Assembly: GCA_048270425.1 (NCBI GenBank)
Contig: JBLWSY010000010.1
Coordinates: forward strand, 65,472-129,471
Length of the DNA stretch: 64,000 nt
Direction: 5' to 3'
Origin: Oceanospirillum sp048270425
GTDB taxonomy: Bacteria; Pseudomonadota; Gammaproteobacteria; Pseudomonadales; Halomonadaceae
Numbering within the stretch: the first letter of the stretch is position 1; each line of letters opens with the position of its first letter. Under the pieces are notes generated by a model. The model had not been told where the DNA came from, ran no database searches, and saw only the letters and a program-made list of their open reading frames with translations. This document shows, piece after piece, positions 42,913 to 52,109 of this stretch. A program made the position numbers and the translations under genes.

Positions 42913-43053
42913 ATCGAAATTCGTGGCTTTTTGAAACCCGTGGCTCGGCCCTGAGTTATCGTTTCATTGTCTGGTGCAGCAGCAGAGCTGATCGCTCTCT
43001 CTGCTACCGGTCAGGCTGAGTTTTGTCATCTGCGTTTTTTCCGGACCAAGTTT

Positions 43054-44382
43054 ATGACTGTAGCACTTATCGGCTTTGCTATTCTGCTGGCGCTGATTGT
43101 TATCGTGCGAATCCCGATCGCCTTTGCGATGGGTTTTGTGGGATTCTTCGGCTTTGCCTATCTGCAGGGGCTGGGCTTTGACAACTTATTTGATTTCCGC
43201 TGGACCGGCGCTTTGTCTATGGCGTCGAACCGTGTCATTGATACCGCTCAGGAGTACGGCCTGTCCGTTATTCCTCTGTTTATTCTGATGGGTAACCTGG
43301 TGACCAAATCCGGTCTGTCCCAGGAACTCTATCAGGCCTCTTATGCCTTTCTGGGTCACCGTAAAGGTGGTCTGTCCATGGCGACAGTTGTGGCTTGTGG
43401 TGGTTTCTCCGCGATTTGTGGTTCCTCTCTGGCAACCTCTGCGACTATGGCGAAGGTGGCAATGCCACCGATGCGCAAGTTTGGTTACTCCGACTCTCTG
43501 GCTACAGCGTCTATCGCGGCCGGTGGTACGCTGGGTATTCTGATTCCGCCAAGTGTGATTCTGGTGATCTACGGCCTTTTGACCGAATCCAGTATCCGTG
43601 AACTCTTTGCGGCAGGTTTTTTGCCGGGTCTGCTGGGGATCATTCTCTATCTGGCGGCCGTGCGTTATATCGTATGGCGCAACCCTGAAGCGGGACCTCC
43701 TGGCGATAAAATGAGCTGGGGTGAGCGTTTCGCGGCTCTGAAAGGTGTTTGGGGGGTTCTGGTTCTCTTTACCATCGTGATGGGCGGAATCTACCTTGGC
43801 GTATTCACGCCAACTGAAGCCGCAGGTATCGGTGCCGGTGGTGCTTTTGTTATTGCACTGGCCCGTCGTTCCCTGACTCTGGGCTCTCTGTTCCATGCGA
43901 TGACGGATACCGGGCGTACCACGGCGATGCTGTTTGGTGTTCTGATCGGCGCACTGGTGTTCTCTGACTTTATCAACCGTGCGGGCCTGCCGGATGCTCT
44001 GCTGGCCTTTGTGACCTCGCTGGATGTCAGCCCGATGGGCGTGATTCTGGTGATTCTGGCGATCTACATCGTGCTGGGCATGGTGTTTGAGAGTCTGTCC
44101 ATGATGCTGCTGACCGTGCCTATCTTCTATCCACTGGTTCAGAGCCTGGGCTTTGATCTGGTGTGGTTCGGTATTGTGGTTGTGGTGGTAACTGAGATCA
44201 GTCTGATCACGCCGCCGGTGGGGATGAACGTCTTCGTGTTAAGTGCCGTGCTCCGGGATGTGAAGCCGGGCACTATCTTTAAAGGCGTAACCCCGTTCTG
44301 GATGGCGGATATTATCCGTCTGGCACTGATCACCTTTATTGCTCAGATCGCCCTGTTCCTGCCCGAACTCCTTTACCGATAG
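43054..44382 (+). CDS. dctM: TRAP transporter large permease subunit (DctM)
   Basis: 442 residues, about 12 membrane segments. DctM landmarks: RIPIAFAMGFVGF, SVIPLFILMGNLVTKSGL, GFSAICGSSLATSATMAKVAMP, GTLGILIPPSVILVIYG, FTPTEAAGIGAGGAF, and LITPPVGMNVFVL. I chose the ATG at 43054, matching the family N-terminus; the open frame goes back to 42967. The ribosome-binding site is weak. Confidence 0.93.
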   Translation: MTVALIGFAILLALIVIVRIPIAFAMGFVGFFGFAYLQGLGFDNLFDFRWTGALSMASNRVIDTAQEYGLSVIPLFILMGNLVTKSGLSQELYQASYAFLGHRKGGLSMATVVACGGFSAICGSSLATSATMAKVAMPPMRKFGYSDSLATASIAAGGTLGILIPPSVILVIYGLLTESSIRELFAAGFLPGLLGIILYLAAVRYIVWRNPEAGPPGDKMSWGERFAALKGVWGVLVLFTIVMGGIYLGVFTPTEAAGIGAGGAFVIALARRSLTLGSLFHAMTDTGRTTAMLFGVLIGALVFSDFINRAGLPDALLAFVTSLDVSPMGVILVILAIYIVLGMVFESLSMMLLTVPIFYPLVQSLGFDLVWFGIVVVVVTEISLITPPVGMNVFVLSAVLRDVKPGTIFKGVTPFWMADIIRLALITFIAQIALFLPELLYR

Positions 44383-44485
44383 AAATGTTTTGTTGCCAGA
44401 GCACTAAAGCATTTAGCTGAGGGTCTTTCTTAACCACCTTCAGCCAGGTTTTACAGAGCTAACAGAATAACAATGACAGGAGTGC

Positions 44486-44510
44486 GTTCAGAGGCGACCC
44501 ACCTCTGAAC
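44486..44510 (+). other. Hairpin between dctM and usp
   Basis: GTTCAGAGG-CGACCCA-CCTCTGAAC, a perfect 9-bp stem without a T run, 27 bp before the usp start. It may protect the mRNA or set the ratio of usp to transporter expression. Confidence 0.5.
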
Positions 44511-44537
44511 CCTCCAAGCTGATAAGGAGGGTTAGCG

Positions 44538-45011
44538 ATGCTGCCCGGTGTTACCCGTATTTTGTATGCCTCCGATATTCGTCCTGGTTCCCGTCCGGCC
44601 TTTCGTGCTGCGATGAGTCTGTGCGGACATTACAAATCCCAGATCACCTTTTTGCATGTGGTAGAGCCGGTGAGCGGCCATGCCGAGCGTCTGGTGCGCT
44701 CTATGATGAGTGATGATCCGAGCCTGAAGGCTCTGCATGATGAAAGTCTGCAGCACGTTCACCGGCAGGTGGTTGAGCGTGTTGAGCGCTTTTGCCGGGA
44801 AGAGCTGGATGCCTCTGAAATGTTGGAAGATGGCCAGCTGGAAGCGCGTGTTGAAGAGGGCACGCCCTGGAAAAAGATTCTGGAAGTGGCCGATGAGATT
44901 GATGCGACGGTGATTGTTATGGGTGTTCGTCATCAGAACAGCCTGCTAGGTGATACGCCGACTAAGGTGATGCATCACTGCCGCCGCCCGATTCTGACCG
45001 TGCCTTTGTGA
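44538..45011 (+). CDS. Universal stress protein (UspA family) linked to the TRAP transporter
   Basis: 157 residues. ILYASDIRPGSRPAFRAAMSLCGHYKSQITFLHVVEPV and EEGTPWKKILEVADEIDATVIVMGVRH are UspA-fold pieces; the ATP-loop G-x2-G-x9-G-S/T is degenerate (MGVRHQNSLLGDTPTKV). Strong AAGGAGG precedes the ATG. Usp genes next to TRAP operons are known (TeaD regulates the ectoine transporter TeaABC), so it may modulate this transporter. Confidence 0.9.
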   Translation: MLPGVTRILYASDIRPGSRPAFRAAMSLCGHYKSQITFLHVVEPVSGHAERLVRSMMSDDPSLKALHDESLQHVHRQVVERVERFCREELDASEMLEDGQLEARVEEGTPWKKILEVADEIDATVIVMGVRHQNSLLGDTPTKVMHHCRRPILTVPL

Positions 45012-45170
45012 TGTTTTATCAAGTGATCTGATAACCGTGCCATCTGACGGTTCTTAACGAGTGTGCTGGTTAAGGACTGCCATTACTTCCGTTACTGCCT
45101 GCTCTTCAGGCGGATAACTGCAACAAGGTTTAGACCCCTTGCGCAAGAGGTTTGCCATTGTTGCTTTTTC

Positions 45171-45206
45171 ACAGGGTTGAGTCGTTGCGGCTCGCCCTGT
45201 TTTTTA
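45171..45206 (+). terminator. Terminator of the TRAP-usp unit
   Basis: ACAGGG...CCCTGT arms with inner GAG/CTC pairing and a T6 tail, 160 bp after usp. Confidence 0.75.
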
Positions 45207-45267
45207 TTCTCTGATCGTTTCTGATGTTTCCGGGATGCCTGCCATCCGTGAAGAGGATGCATACTGC

Positions 45268-46488
45268 ATGTCTGACAAAAAACACCCCATCTCAACCCAA
45301 CAGGCTGCTGCTGTTCAGGCGACTACAGGATTGTTGTTAATGCTCTCAGCCCTGACTGCCCTTGCACCTTTGGGAACGGATATTTATCTGTCTGCCATCC
45401 CGTTAATGGCAAAAGACTTCAATGTCGTCGTGCATGAGGTTGAGATCTCTATCAGTTACTTTTTGTTAGGTTTGAGTCTTGGGCAGCTGTTGGGTGGCCC
45501 GCTGTCTGATCGCTTTGGTCGACGTAAATTAGTCGTCAGTGGTTTGGGGGTTTTTGCGTTGTCGAGTTTGGGGATTATGCTCTCCGACAGTCTGGTTCAG
45601 CTTTGGGTGCTGCGTTTTCTGCAGGCCTTGGGCGGTGGTCTTGCGATGGTGAACAGCTCCGCCATTATCCGGGATCTCAGCTCTGGTAAGGCCGGGGCAG
45701 CAAACCTGATTCGGGTGATGCAGGTGATGATGGTGGCACCGCTTGCAGCGCCTATTATCGGTATGCTGATTTTGCAGGTGAGTAACTGGAACACCATCTT
45801 TGGTTTTCTGCTGGTTTACGCCCTGATCCTGATGCTGTTGTTTTTTAAGCATCTGCCGGAAACCAGTCCGATGAAAGCCAGCGGTAATCTGTTAGCAAAC
45901 TACTTTGTGGTCATTCGTGAGCGCCGGGTTTGGGGCTTTATCACCTCAACCTGCGCTGCCTATGCCGGTTTGCTGGGCTTTATAACGGCATCACCCGGTG
46001 TGCTGATGGGCTACTTTGGCTTATCGGAAACGGTCTATCCCTTTGTTTTTGGTTTTAACGTTGCAGCCATGGTGCTGATGAGTCGGGTCAATCTGCGTTT
46101 ATTGAGACGTTTTGAACCCCGCCAGCTGATCGCCCTTGGTCAGGGGATGCAGCTTACTGCCAGTGCTCTGATGGTGGCTTATATCCTGCTGATGGATCAG
46201 CATTCTCTGTATGTGCTGATACCGCTCACCATGCTCTTTATGGGTAGCCACAGCTTTGTGGTAGCAAATAGCATCTCCTGCACCACAGAACTCTTCCCCG
46301 AGCGGGCAGGCACCGCAACCGCTCTCATCGCGGCTTTGGGCTTTCTATCCGGTGGCCTTTCCGGCGGTATCATCGGCTCTTTCGCCGATGGCACACCGCT
46401 GCCGATGGTGGTGATGTTGTTCACCGCTTGCGTGATTGGTATCAGTATTCGCGTGTTGAATGCCAAGACTCTGCCCGCTGCGGCATAG
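45268..46488 (+). CDS. MFS multidrug transporter, Bcr/CflA type
   Basis: 406 residues from ATG 45268; an in-frame ATG at 45235 would add 11. Twelve membrane segments, LAPLGTDIYLSAIPLMAKDF at the first helix and GGPLSDRFGRRKLVVSG motif A are typical of Bcr/CflA. Likely a proton-driven exporter of drugs or metabolites. It converges on the LysR gene 15 bp away. Confidence 0.9.
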   Translation: MSDKKHPISTQQAAAVQATTGLLLMLSALTALAPLGTDIYLSAIPLMAKDFNVVVHEVEISISYFLLGLSLGQLLGGPLSDRFGRRKLVVSGLGVFALSSLGIMLSDSLVQLWVLRFLQALGGGLAMVNSSAIIRDLSSGKAGAANLIRVMQVMMVAPLAAPIIGMLILQVSNWNTIFGFLLVYALILMLLFFKHLPETSPMKASGNLLANYFVVIRERRVWGFITSTCAAYAGLLGFITASPGVLMGYFGLSETVYPFVFGFNVAAMVLMSRVNLRLLRRFEPRQLIALGQGMQLTASALMVAYILLMDQHSLYVLIPLTMLFMGSHSFVVANSISCTTELFPERAGTATALIAALGFLSGGLSGGIIGSFADGTPLPMVVMLFTACVIGISIRVLNAKTLPAAA

Positions 46489-46503
46489 CCTGTGGCTGGA
46501 GCC

Positions 46504-47418
46504 CTAACGGCTGCTCCGGTCATAAATGGTGTCAAAGACAAACTGGCGGAACCATTTATGCAGCGGGTCATGATGCATACGGGCATGCCAGAACATGGAG
46601 ATCTCCATGGGCGGAATCTCGAAGGGCGGTTCCAGTACGCAGAATTTTTCCGGGGCGACATAGCGGCGAACAAACTTTGCCGGTAAAAGGATCACCATAT
46701 CGGTCGTGGCGATAATCTCCAGTGCGGCGAAGAAATGGGGGACCCGTACGCTGATATTGCGTTTGTGGCCGCTTAGCGCCAATAAGTCATCGATGCCGCT
46801 GTTGCCGGTTCCGGTGGGACTGATCATCACATGTTTCAGCTGCAGATAATCTTCCAGGCTGATCTGATCCTTGCAGGGATGACCTTTTCTCAGTACGGCC
46901 ACAAAGCGATCATGAGCCACAATACGCTGAAAAATATCCGCCGGTGGCTCAGTAGCACCGCCGATAATCAGGTCTACGCGATTCTCTTCCAGCTCGGTCA
47001 GCAGGTTTGAGCGCCAGTCTACGGCCGTCAGATCAACACCGGGTGCCATCTCATTAAGGGCTGGAACCAGACGTGGCAGCAGGCTATGCGTCCCGTAATC
47101 TGTGGTAGCCAGGCGTATGCTGCCTTTATGGGTGGCGGGATTAAACGCTTCCGGAAGCAGCAGGGCGCTGGCGCTTTCCAGCAAGGCATTCAGCTGGGGT
47201 TGTAGCTTTTCGGCTCGGTTGGTCAGGGCGAGATGCTTACCGGATTTGACCAGTAGGGGATCATCAAACATATCCCGCAATTTTGCCAGCGTTCGGCTGA
47301 CGGCAGATTGGGTTAGGTTGAGCTGATGAGCTGTGTGGGTGACGTGTTTTTCATCCAGCAGGACTTTGAGAGTGACCAGTGCGTTCAGGTCGATCTTTTT
47401 CAGGTTACGGGTATCCAT
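46504..47418 (-). CDS. LysR-family transcriptional regulator
   Basis: 304 residues. N-terminal winged helix (DLNALVTLKVLLDEKHVTHTAHQLNLTQSAVSRTLAKLRDMFDDPLLVKSG) and a substrate-binding domain of the NodD/SyrM-like side of the family (IRLATTDYGTHSLLPRLVPAL, DLIIGGA). Divergent from the thioesterase gene at 47707 across a 288-bp gap, so that gene is a possible target. Confidence 0.92.
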   Translation of the reverse strand: MDTRNLKKIDLNALVTLKVLLDEKHVTHTAHQLNLTQSAVSRTLAKLRDMFDDPLLVKSGKHLALTNRAEKLQPQLNALLESASALLLPEAFNPATHKGSIRLATTDYGTHSLLPRLVPALNEMAPGVDLTAVDWRSNLLTELEENRVDLIIGGATEPPADIFQRIVAHDRFVAVLRKGHPCKDQISLEDYLQLKHVMISPTGTGNSGIDDLLALSGHKRNISVRVPHFFAALEIIATTDMVILLPAKFVRRYVAPEKFCVLEPPFEIPPMEISMFWHARMHHDPLHKWFRQFVFDTIYDRSSR

Positions 47419-47706
47419 TCGCAGGCTCTTTTCTTTTTGACTTTCTTATTTTTATCGTAATGATTATGAGTCATGGTCTGAATTTGAATTATGAATTTAA
47501 CTTATATCAAACATCAGGGCACAATGCTGCAACTGCAATCAGATCAATAATCCGACTTTGGGTGTAATCGTGCGCTCAAGACATGATGCATTCATTTGAT
47601 GAACCTGCATGTTGCTGACCTTTGACGGTTTAGGTCGGAATGTGGGTTCACGATTTACTGCCTGCGCTCTGTCTATTAAGTCAGGGGGCTGAAAAAGGAG
47701 AGAGTA

Positions 47707-48141
47707 ATGTCAGACGCTAAGGTTCTATTCCGCAAACAGATTGAAGTACGCTGGAGTGACTGCGACTCCAATCAGCATATGCGCCACAGTGCTTATGCTG
47801 ATTTTTGTGCCCATACTCGTGTTGGTTACATGATCAGTGTAGGCATGACTCCTGAATGGCTGAAGAAACAACAGGTTGGGCCTGTGTTGTTTAAAGAGGA
47901 AACCGAGTACTTCCGAGAGCTTTTTATGGGCGAAATGGTTGAGGTTACTGTTGAGGTGGGTGAGCCGACGGGCTCAGCCAAATCGGTTCAGCTGGTAAAT
48001 AATATCTATCGCCAGAATGGTGAGCTGGCGGCTCGTCATAAAGCAGTGTTTGGCTGGTTCTCTACGACCGAGCGCAAGGTGGTTGAGCTGCCCGATCTGG
48101 TTAAGCAATATATGCTGGAAGAGCAGATCGAAAATGCCTGA
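47707..48141 (+). CDS. Hotdog-fold acyl-CoA thioesterase (4HBT family)
   Basis: 144 residues. RWSDCDSNQHMRHSAYADFCAHTRVGYM is the 4-hydroxybenzoyl-CoA thioesterase motif, with the catalytic Asp in the DCDSNQHM stretch. AAGGAG precedes the ATG. Substrate not determinable; it may release an aromatic or short acyl acid from CoA. Confidence 0.88.
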   Translation: MSDAKVLFRKQIEVRWSDCDSNQHMRHSAYADFCAHTRVGYMISVGMTPEWLKKQQVGPVLFKEETEYFRELFMGEMVEVTVEVGEPTGSAKSVQLVNNIYRQNGELAARHKAVFGWFSTTERKVVELPDLVKQYMLEEQIENA

Positions 48142-48178
48142 TCAGTCGTGAGCGTAAGCAGTAAAAATGGCACGAATT

Positions 48179-48232
48179 AAAAAGCCCGATGAAGAACTGA
48201 CTATCAGCGTCAGAATCCTCATCGGGCTTTTT
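48179..48232. terminator. Bidirectional terminator
   Basis: AAAAAGCCCGATGA pairs perfectly with TCATCGGGCTTTTT; the loop contains a second small stem CTGAC/GTCAG. It lies between the convergent thioesterase and SapC-type genes. Confidence 0.85.
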
Positions 48233-48287
48233 AGCAGAATACCAGAGTATAGAGGCCCGGTATTCTATCCCTTTGTTAAAACGGGCG

Positions 48288-49352
48288 TTATTTTAGCCAA
48301 CTGTTCAGCGTTGCAGGTGAACGCTCAAGCCATGCCGCCATCTCTTTCAAGCTTTCAACCGCTTTAGCTTCTGCCGCCAGCTGGTTCCGGGCTTCAGTCA
48401 GCAGGTCGTTACGCTTGCGGCTCTGCAGGTCATCTCGGCTGACCCCAAAATTGGCGCAAGCCGCATCGATAATGCTATCGATACCGGTTGCGCTGTTGGC
48501 CGCAGCTGCTTTAGGTTCTGCATTTTTAGCGATTTTAGCTTTCTTCGCGGTGTCAGCTTTCTTAGAGGGCTCCGCCTTTTTAGCCGGTGCTTTTTTCTCA
48601 GAGGCTTTCTTATCCGCTGCTTTTTTGGTTTCTGATTGCTTCGCAGGGGCTTTCTTTTCAGCCGCTTTTGGCGCAGCTTCTGCTGAAGGCGTCAGAGCAC
48701 CGTTGATCGCTGGCAGCAGAGCCAGACTTTTTACATGGCAATCCAGCAGATAGGCGACCTCACCACTCAGTTGAGAGCGGGTCTCTTCTGACAATGGCTC
48801 TTTCAGCACCAGATAGGTTTCCTGCGGCAGAGTCACGTTTTGCGCAACAGTAATTGGCGTCAGCAGGTTAAAGCGAACCAGTTCCATCATGCGCTGACCG
48901 GTCACAGAGAAAAAACTCTGTGCCTTGTCCAGACCCTTGATCACATCATTCAGTTTACGGGTTGGCTTGCCCTTGGAGGTCAGCAGTTTCTGACCTTTGC
49001 CCTGAAAGTGTGGTGCCTGGGGGTAGTACGCCAGCTTGATATCACGCTGCTTCAGCATCCAGGTGAAAGGATACAGTTGCAGCAGATCCGGCTGTTGCTT
49101 AAGGCTCCACTGACCTTTTTTGATCAGGTGTTCACCGTTGCAGGTGAAAAGCGCGATGATCTCAATCGTACCGGTTGGGTTACGACGAAAAACCACAGGC
49201 AGGCTCTGAGACAGCTCTACGGCTTCTTTAATATGAACAGGCACTGAGGTCCATTGACTGGCAAAGCTCAGGTCGGGTTCTTCATGAAAGCGCAGATCAT
49301 AATCATGATCCGGGGAAAACAAATCTACCGTTTGATTATTCATACTCATCAT
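48288..49352 (-). CDS. SapC-family protein with Lys/Ala-rich linker and DnaA-like C-terminal domain
   Basis: 354 residues in three parts. Residues 8-215 resemble the SapC family: DYDLRFHEEPDLSFASQWTSVPVHIKEA, LPVVFRR, ALFTCNGEHLI, LQLYPFTWML. Residues 225-285 are a histone-H1-like run of AxKKA repeats. Residues 290-354 (IIDAACANFGVSRDDLQSRKRNDLLTEARNQLA and a terminal helix-turn-helix AAWLERSPATLNSWLK) recall DnaA domain IV and similar DNA-binding tails. Function is unknown; nucleic-acid binding is inferred from the basic tail. Start: first ATG. Confidence 0.75.
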   Translation of the reverse strand: MMSMNNQTVDLFSPDHDYDLRFHEEPDLSFASQWTSVPVHIKEAVELSQSLPVVFRRNPTGTIEIIALFTCNGEHLIKKGQWSLKQQPDLLQLYPFTWMLKQRDIKLAYYPQAPHFQGKGQKLLTSKGKPTRKLNDVIKGLDKAQSFFSVTGQRMMELVRFNLLTPITVAQNVTLPQETYLVLKEPLSEETRSQLSGEVAYLLDCHVKSLALLPAINGALTPSAEAAPKAAEKKAPAKQSETKKAADKKASEKKAPAKKAEPSKKADTAKKAKIAKNAEPKAAAANSATGIDSIIDAACANFGVSRDDLQSRKRNDLLTEARNQLAAEAKAVESLKEMAAWLERSPATLNSWLK

Positions 49353-49822
49353 TTTTTTATTGTTTCAGCTCTTATCCCAAGAGTGAAAAGCCTTTATCTG
49401 TGGGGGTCAGTCCACCTTTCTGCTCCTGAGGCTGACAACGTCCGGACTTTTTGCACCTGGTCTCAGGGAGGACCGGGTGGGGCGTCAGTCAGCCAAAAGG
49501 ATGGCGCGTATCTTACCAGCGTTAAGCGGCGTGAACCAGTGATGGCCTGATTCGGTAAGTAATTGAATGTAAAACGCAATTCACGGCTTAATGCGGGCTA
49601 CTGCATCGAACTGAGTGCGAACGTGATTTATTTGATTGGTGTCATTTTGAGCAAACCTATTTTATCCTGCCGGTTTGCATAAGCCTTCTTGTAAGCGGTT
49701 TGTCATGCTGGAGGCGTATGTTTTTTCATTTTGTTGTTTTCAAAAGCGTTTTACATGTGTTTTAGCATTAGCCTGGATGCGATCTCTGCTTGCTAAGACC
49801 GGTCAGTAATAAGGAATATACT
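49353..49822. other. Divergent intergenic region, nothing recognised
   Basis: 470 bp between the SapC-type gene and chrA. There is no convincing gene, and no strong hairpin or repeat; the last 100 bp before chrA are T-rich and may hold its promoter. Confidence 0.4.
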
Positions 49823-51169
49823 GTGAGTTCCAGTCCGATATCTTCCGGCCTTGTCGGAGAAAGCCGAGATTCAATTTTTCATATTTTTGCTGTTTTTCTG
49901 CGTCTGGGTTGTTTCAGTTTTGGTGGACCGGCAGCCCATCTCGGATATTTCCGAAAGAGCTTTGTTGAGGAACGCCGCTGGTTGAGCGATCAGGAATATG
50001 GTGCTTTGGTGGCGCTGAGCCAGTTTTTACCGGGACCAGGGTCCAGCCAGGTTGGCTTTGCCTTAGGAATGCAGCGGGCAGGTATCCGGGGCGGTGTTGC
50101 AGCTTTTCTTGGTTTTACTCTGCCATCTTTTCTGCTGATGCTTGGCTTGGCGCTTGCAACGTCAACGATCGTTTACGATAGCTTTTTTCTCGATCTGACT
50201 CATGGGCTGAAACTACTGGCAATTGTCATAGTGGCTGATGCTTGTTTGGGTATGTTTAAAAGTTTCTGCCAACAGCCTCTGACCCGGGTGATAGCGCTGG
50301 TAGCTTTGATTCTGCTGGTATTTGCTCCGGGGGGGAAAGCCTGGTTTCAGATTGCACTTTTAATTCTTGCCGCAATTGTTGGTTGGGTAGGGTTAACGCC
50401 TGAACTGGAAAAAAGCTTTCGAAACGATAGCGCGAAGTCTCAGGCTGGGGCAGGTTATTCAAATAAACCTGTTTCTTTTCATCTAAAAAATGGTCTCTGG
50501 GTCTGGGTAACACTGTCTCTGCTTTTCGTGTTAATGGCGTTTAGTTTTGTTGTGACCCCTTATGAGTCTCATTCCAGCTTTGCATCCATATTCCTTGAGT
50601 TTTTTCAGGTTGGAAGTCTGGTGTTTGGTGGTGGACATGTGGTGCTACCGTTAATGGAAGATGTTGTCTTGTTTCAGATGACGGCAGATCGCTTCCTAAG
50701 TGGTTACAGTTTGGCGCAGGCGGTTCCCGGACCTATGTTCACGCTGGCAAGCTTTTTGGGGGCGGATATTGGCTGGAATGTAACCCATCAATACAGTGGT
50801 GCGATACTGACCTCTGTTGCCGCGACGCTGGGTATTTTCCTGCCGGGGCTGATGCTGATGGCTGCACTCTTACCGCACTGGCAATACCTGAGTCGTCGAC
50901 CGGCTCTTATGGCGGTTGGGAAAGGACTCAATGCCGCTGTGGTGGGTTTTCTGTTTCATGCGTTGATGATGATGGCGCTTCTGGTGCTGGCACGACCCTT
51001 TGTCGGTTTGTCCTCTGATGGAATCACGGATCGTTTACTGAATGTCTTTCTTCCTGAGTTGCTTCTGATCCTTTTGGGATGGGTCGCCCTGAAACGATTC
51101 AATTGCCCTATTATCTGGCTGGTTGCTGCTTTTGCGCTGGCGGGTGTTTTGCTGAACTGGCTGGCCTAG
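49823..51169 (+). CDS. chrA: Chromate transporter ChrA
   Basis: 448 residues, two homologous halves of about six segments each. CHR-domain marks: FLRLGCFSFGGPAAHLGYFRK, SQFLPGPGSSQVGFALG, and in the second half GGHVVLPLMEDVV and YSLAQAVPGPMFTLASFLGA. It exports chromate by proton motive force. GTG 49823 is preceded by AAGGA 7 bases away; the frame is open from a TTG at 49790. Confidence 0.93.
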   Translation: MSSSPISSGLVGESRDSIFHIFAVFLRLGCFSFGGPAAHLGYFRKSFVEERRWLSDQEYGALVALSQFLPGPGSSQVGFALGMQRAGIRGGVAAFLGFTLPSFLLMLGLALATSTIVYDSFFLDLTHGLKLLAIVIVADACLGMFKSFCQQPLTRVIALVALILLVFAPGGKAWFQIALLILAAIVGWVGLTPELEKSFRNDSAKSQAGAGYSNKPVSFHLKNGLWVWVTLSLLFVLMAFSFVVTPYESHSSFASIFLEFFQVGSLVFGGGHVVLPLMEDVVLFQMTADRFLSGYSLAQAVPGPMFTLASFLGADIGWNVTHQYSGAILTSVAATLGIFLPGLMLMAALLPHWQYLSRRPALMAVGKGLNAAVVGFLFHALMMMALLVLARPFVGLSSDGITDRLLNVFLPELLLILLGWVALKRFNCPIIWLVAAFALAGVLLNWLA

Positions 51170-51260
51170 CACCTGAACGATGGAAAATCTCTAAAGACCG
51201 TTATGCAATACTATGAAGCTAGCGACCACAGGTCACTAGCTTCATGCGGACTTGCTTTGC

Positions 51261-51956
51261 TTAAACTGGCAGATGACCGACCTTTACCAGAATCAGGGTT
51301 TCTTCCTCAACAAACGGATTGTGCTGGCTCAGGTGCGGGCTTCTTAACCAGCTGCCTGCGGGATAATCGCCGTGTTCATCTTTAAAGGTACCGGAAATCA
51401 CCAGAATCTCTTCGCCACCGAAATGCCTGTGCGGTTGAAAGTGCTCACCGGCAGGCCACTTCACCAGAGCGGTATGCTGGCCTTCAAAATCATGCAGTGG
51501 CATCACCTGTAAACCGCCGATACCTTGTCGCCAGGGTTGTTCTCTGGTCAGAATGCGAACCGGCTCAAGATCATTTGGATCAAACTGATTCAGTTTGACA
51601 AAGATGGTGCAGCCTTCTTTGCTGAAGGGTGCGTGACGGCTTCCCGGCGGATTTCTCAGATATGATCCGGCGGGATAGTCACCGCTCTCATCGGAAAACA
51701 CACCCTCCAGAACAAAGATCTCTTCCCCCAGCGGATGCGGGTGTTCACTGAAACTTGTACCCGGCGCGTACTCGACAATACTCGTGGTATGGCCTGCTTC
51801 CCGCTGCGCCCGTTCCAGCGGCTTACGGCGCACACCTGGCGCAGGGCTTGGCAGCCAGATCATCTCAGCGGTGTTAATGGCAAGGCGCTGACTGAAATCC
51901 ATATTCAGGTTTTCCGGTAGTACCGCAGCAGTAGCGTTAGAGGTCAGATCGGACAT
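51261..51956 (-). CDS. ChrR-type double-cupin protein
   Basis: 231 residues with two tandem cupin domains of the ChrR/anti-sigma cupin type: SIVEYAPGTSFSEHPHPLGEEIFVLEGVFSDESGDYPAGSYLRNPPGSRHAPFS and, in the second, GEHFQPHRHFGGEEILVISGTFKDEHGDYPAGSWLRSPHLSQHNPF. Metal-binding His/Glu sets are present in both. It lacks the zinc-binding anti-sigma domain, so it is not a full ChrR. It converges on chrA. Confidence 0.88.
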   Translation of the reverse strand: MSDLTSNATAAVLPENLNMDFSQRLAINTAEMIWLPSPAPGVRRKPLERAQREAGHTTSIVEYAPGTSFSEHPHPLGEEIFVLEGVFSDESGDYPAGSYLRNPPGSRHAPFSKEGCTIFVKLNQFDPNDLEPVRILTREQPWRQGIGGLQVMPLHDFEGQHTALVKWPAGEHFQPHRHFGGEEILVISGTFKDEHGDYPAGSWLRSPHLSQHNPFVEEETLILVKVGHLPV

Positions 51957-52109
51957 GGTTAACCTTTGTTGATTGCTTTTTATGTGATGAATTATACGGG
52001 TTTTATTGAGATTCGATGTTTAGAAGTATTTTTAATTGGTTTTTTAAGGGATTTTTATTTAATTTTTTGTTATATCTATTTGTTTTTTTAGTGATGCTAA
52101 GGTGTGGTT

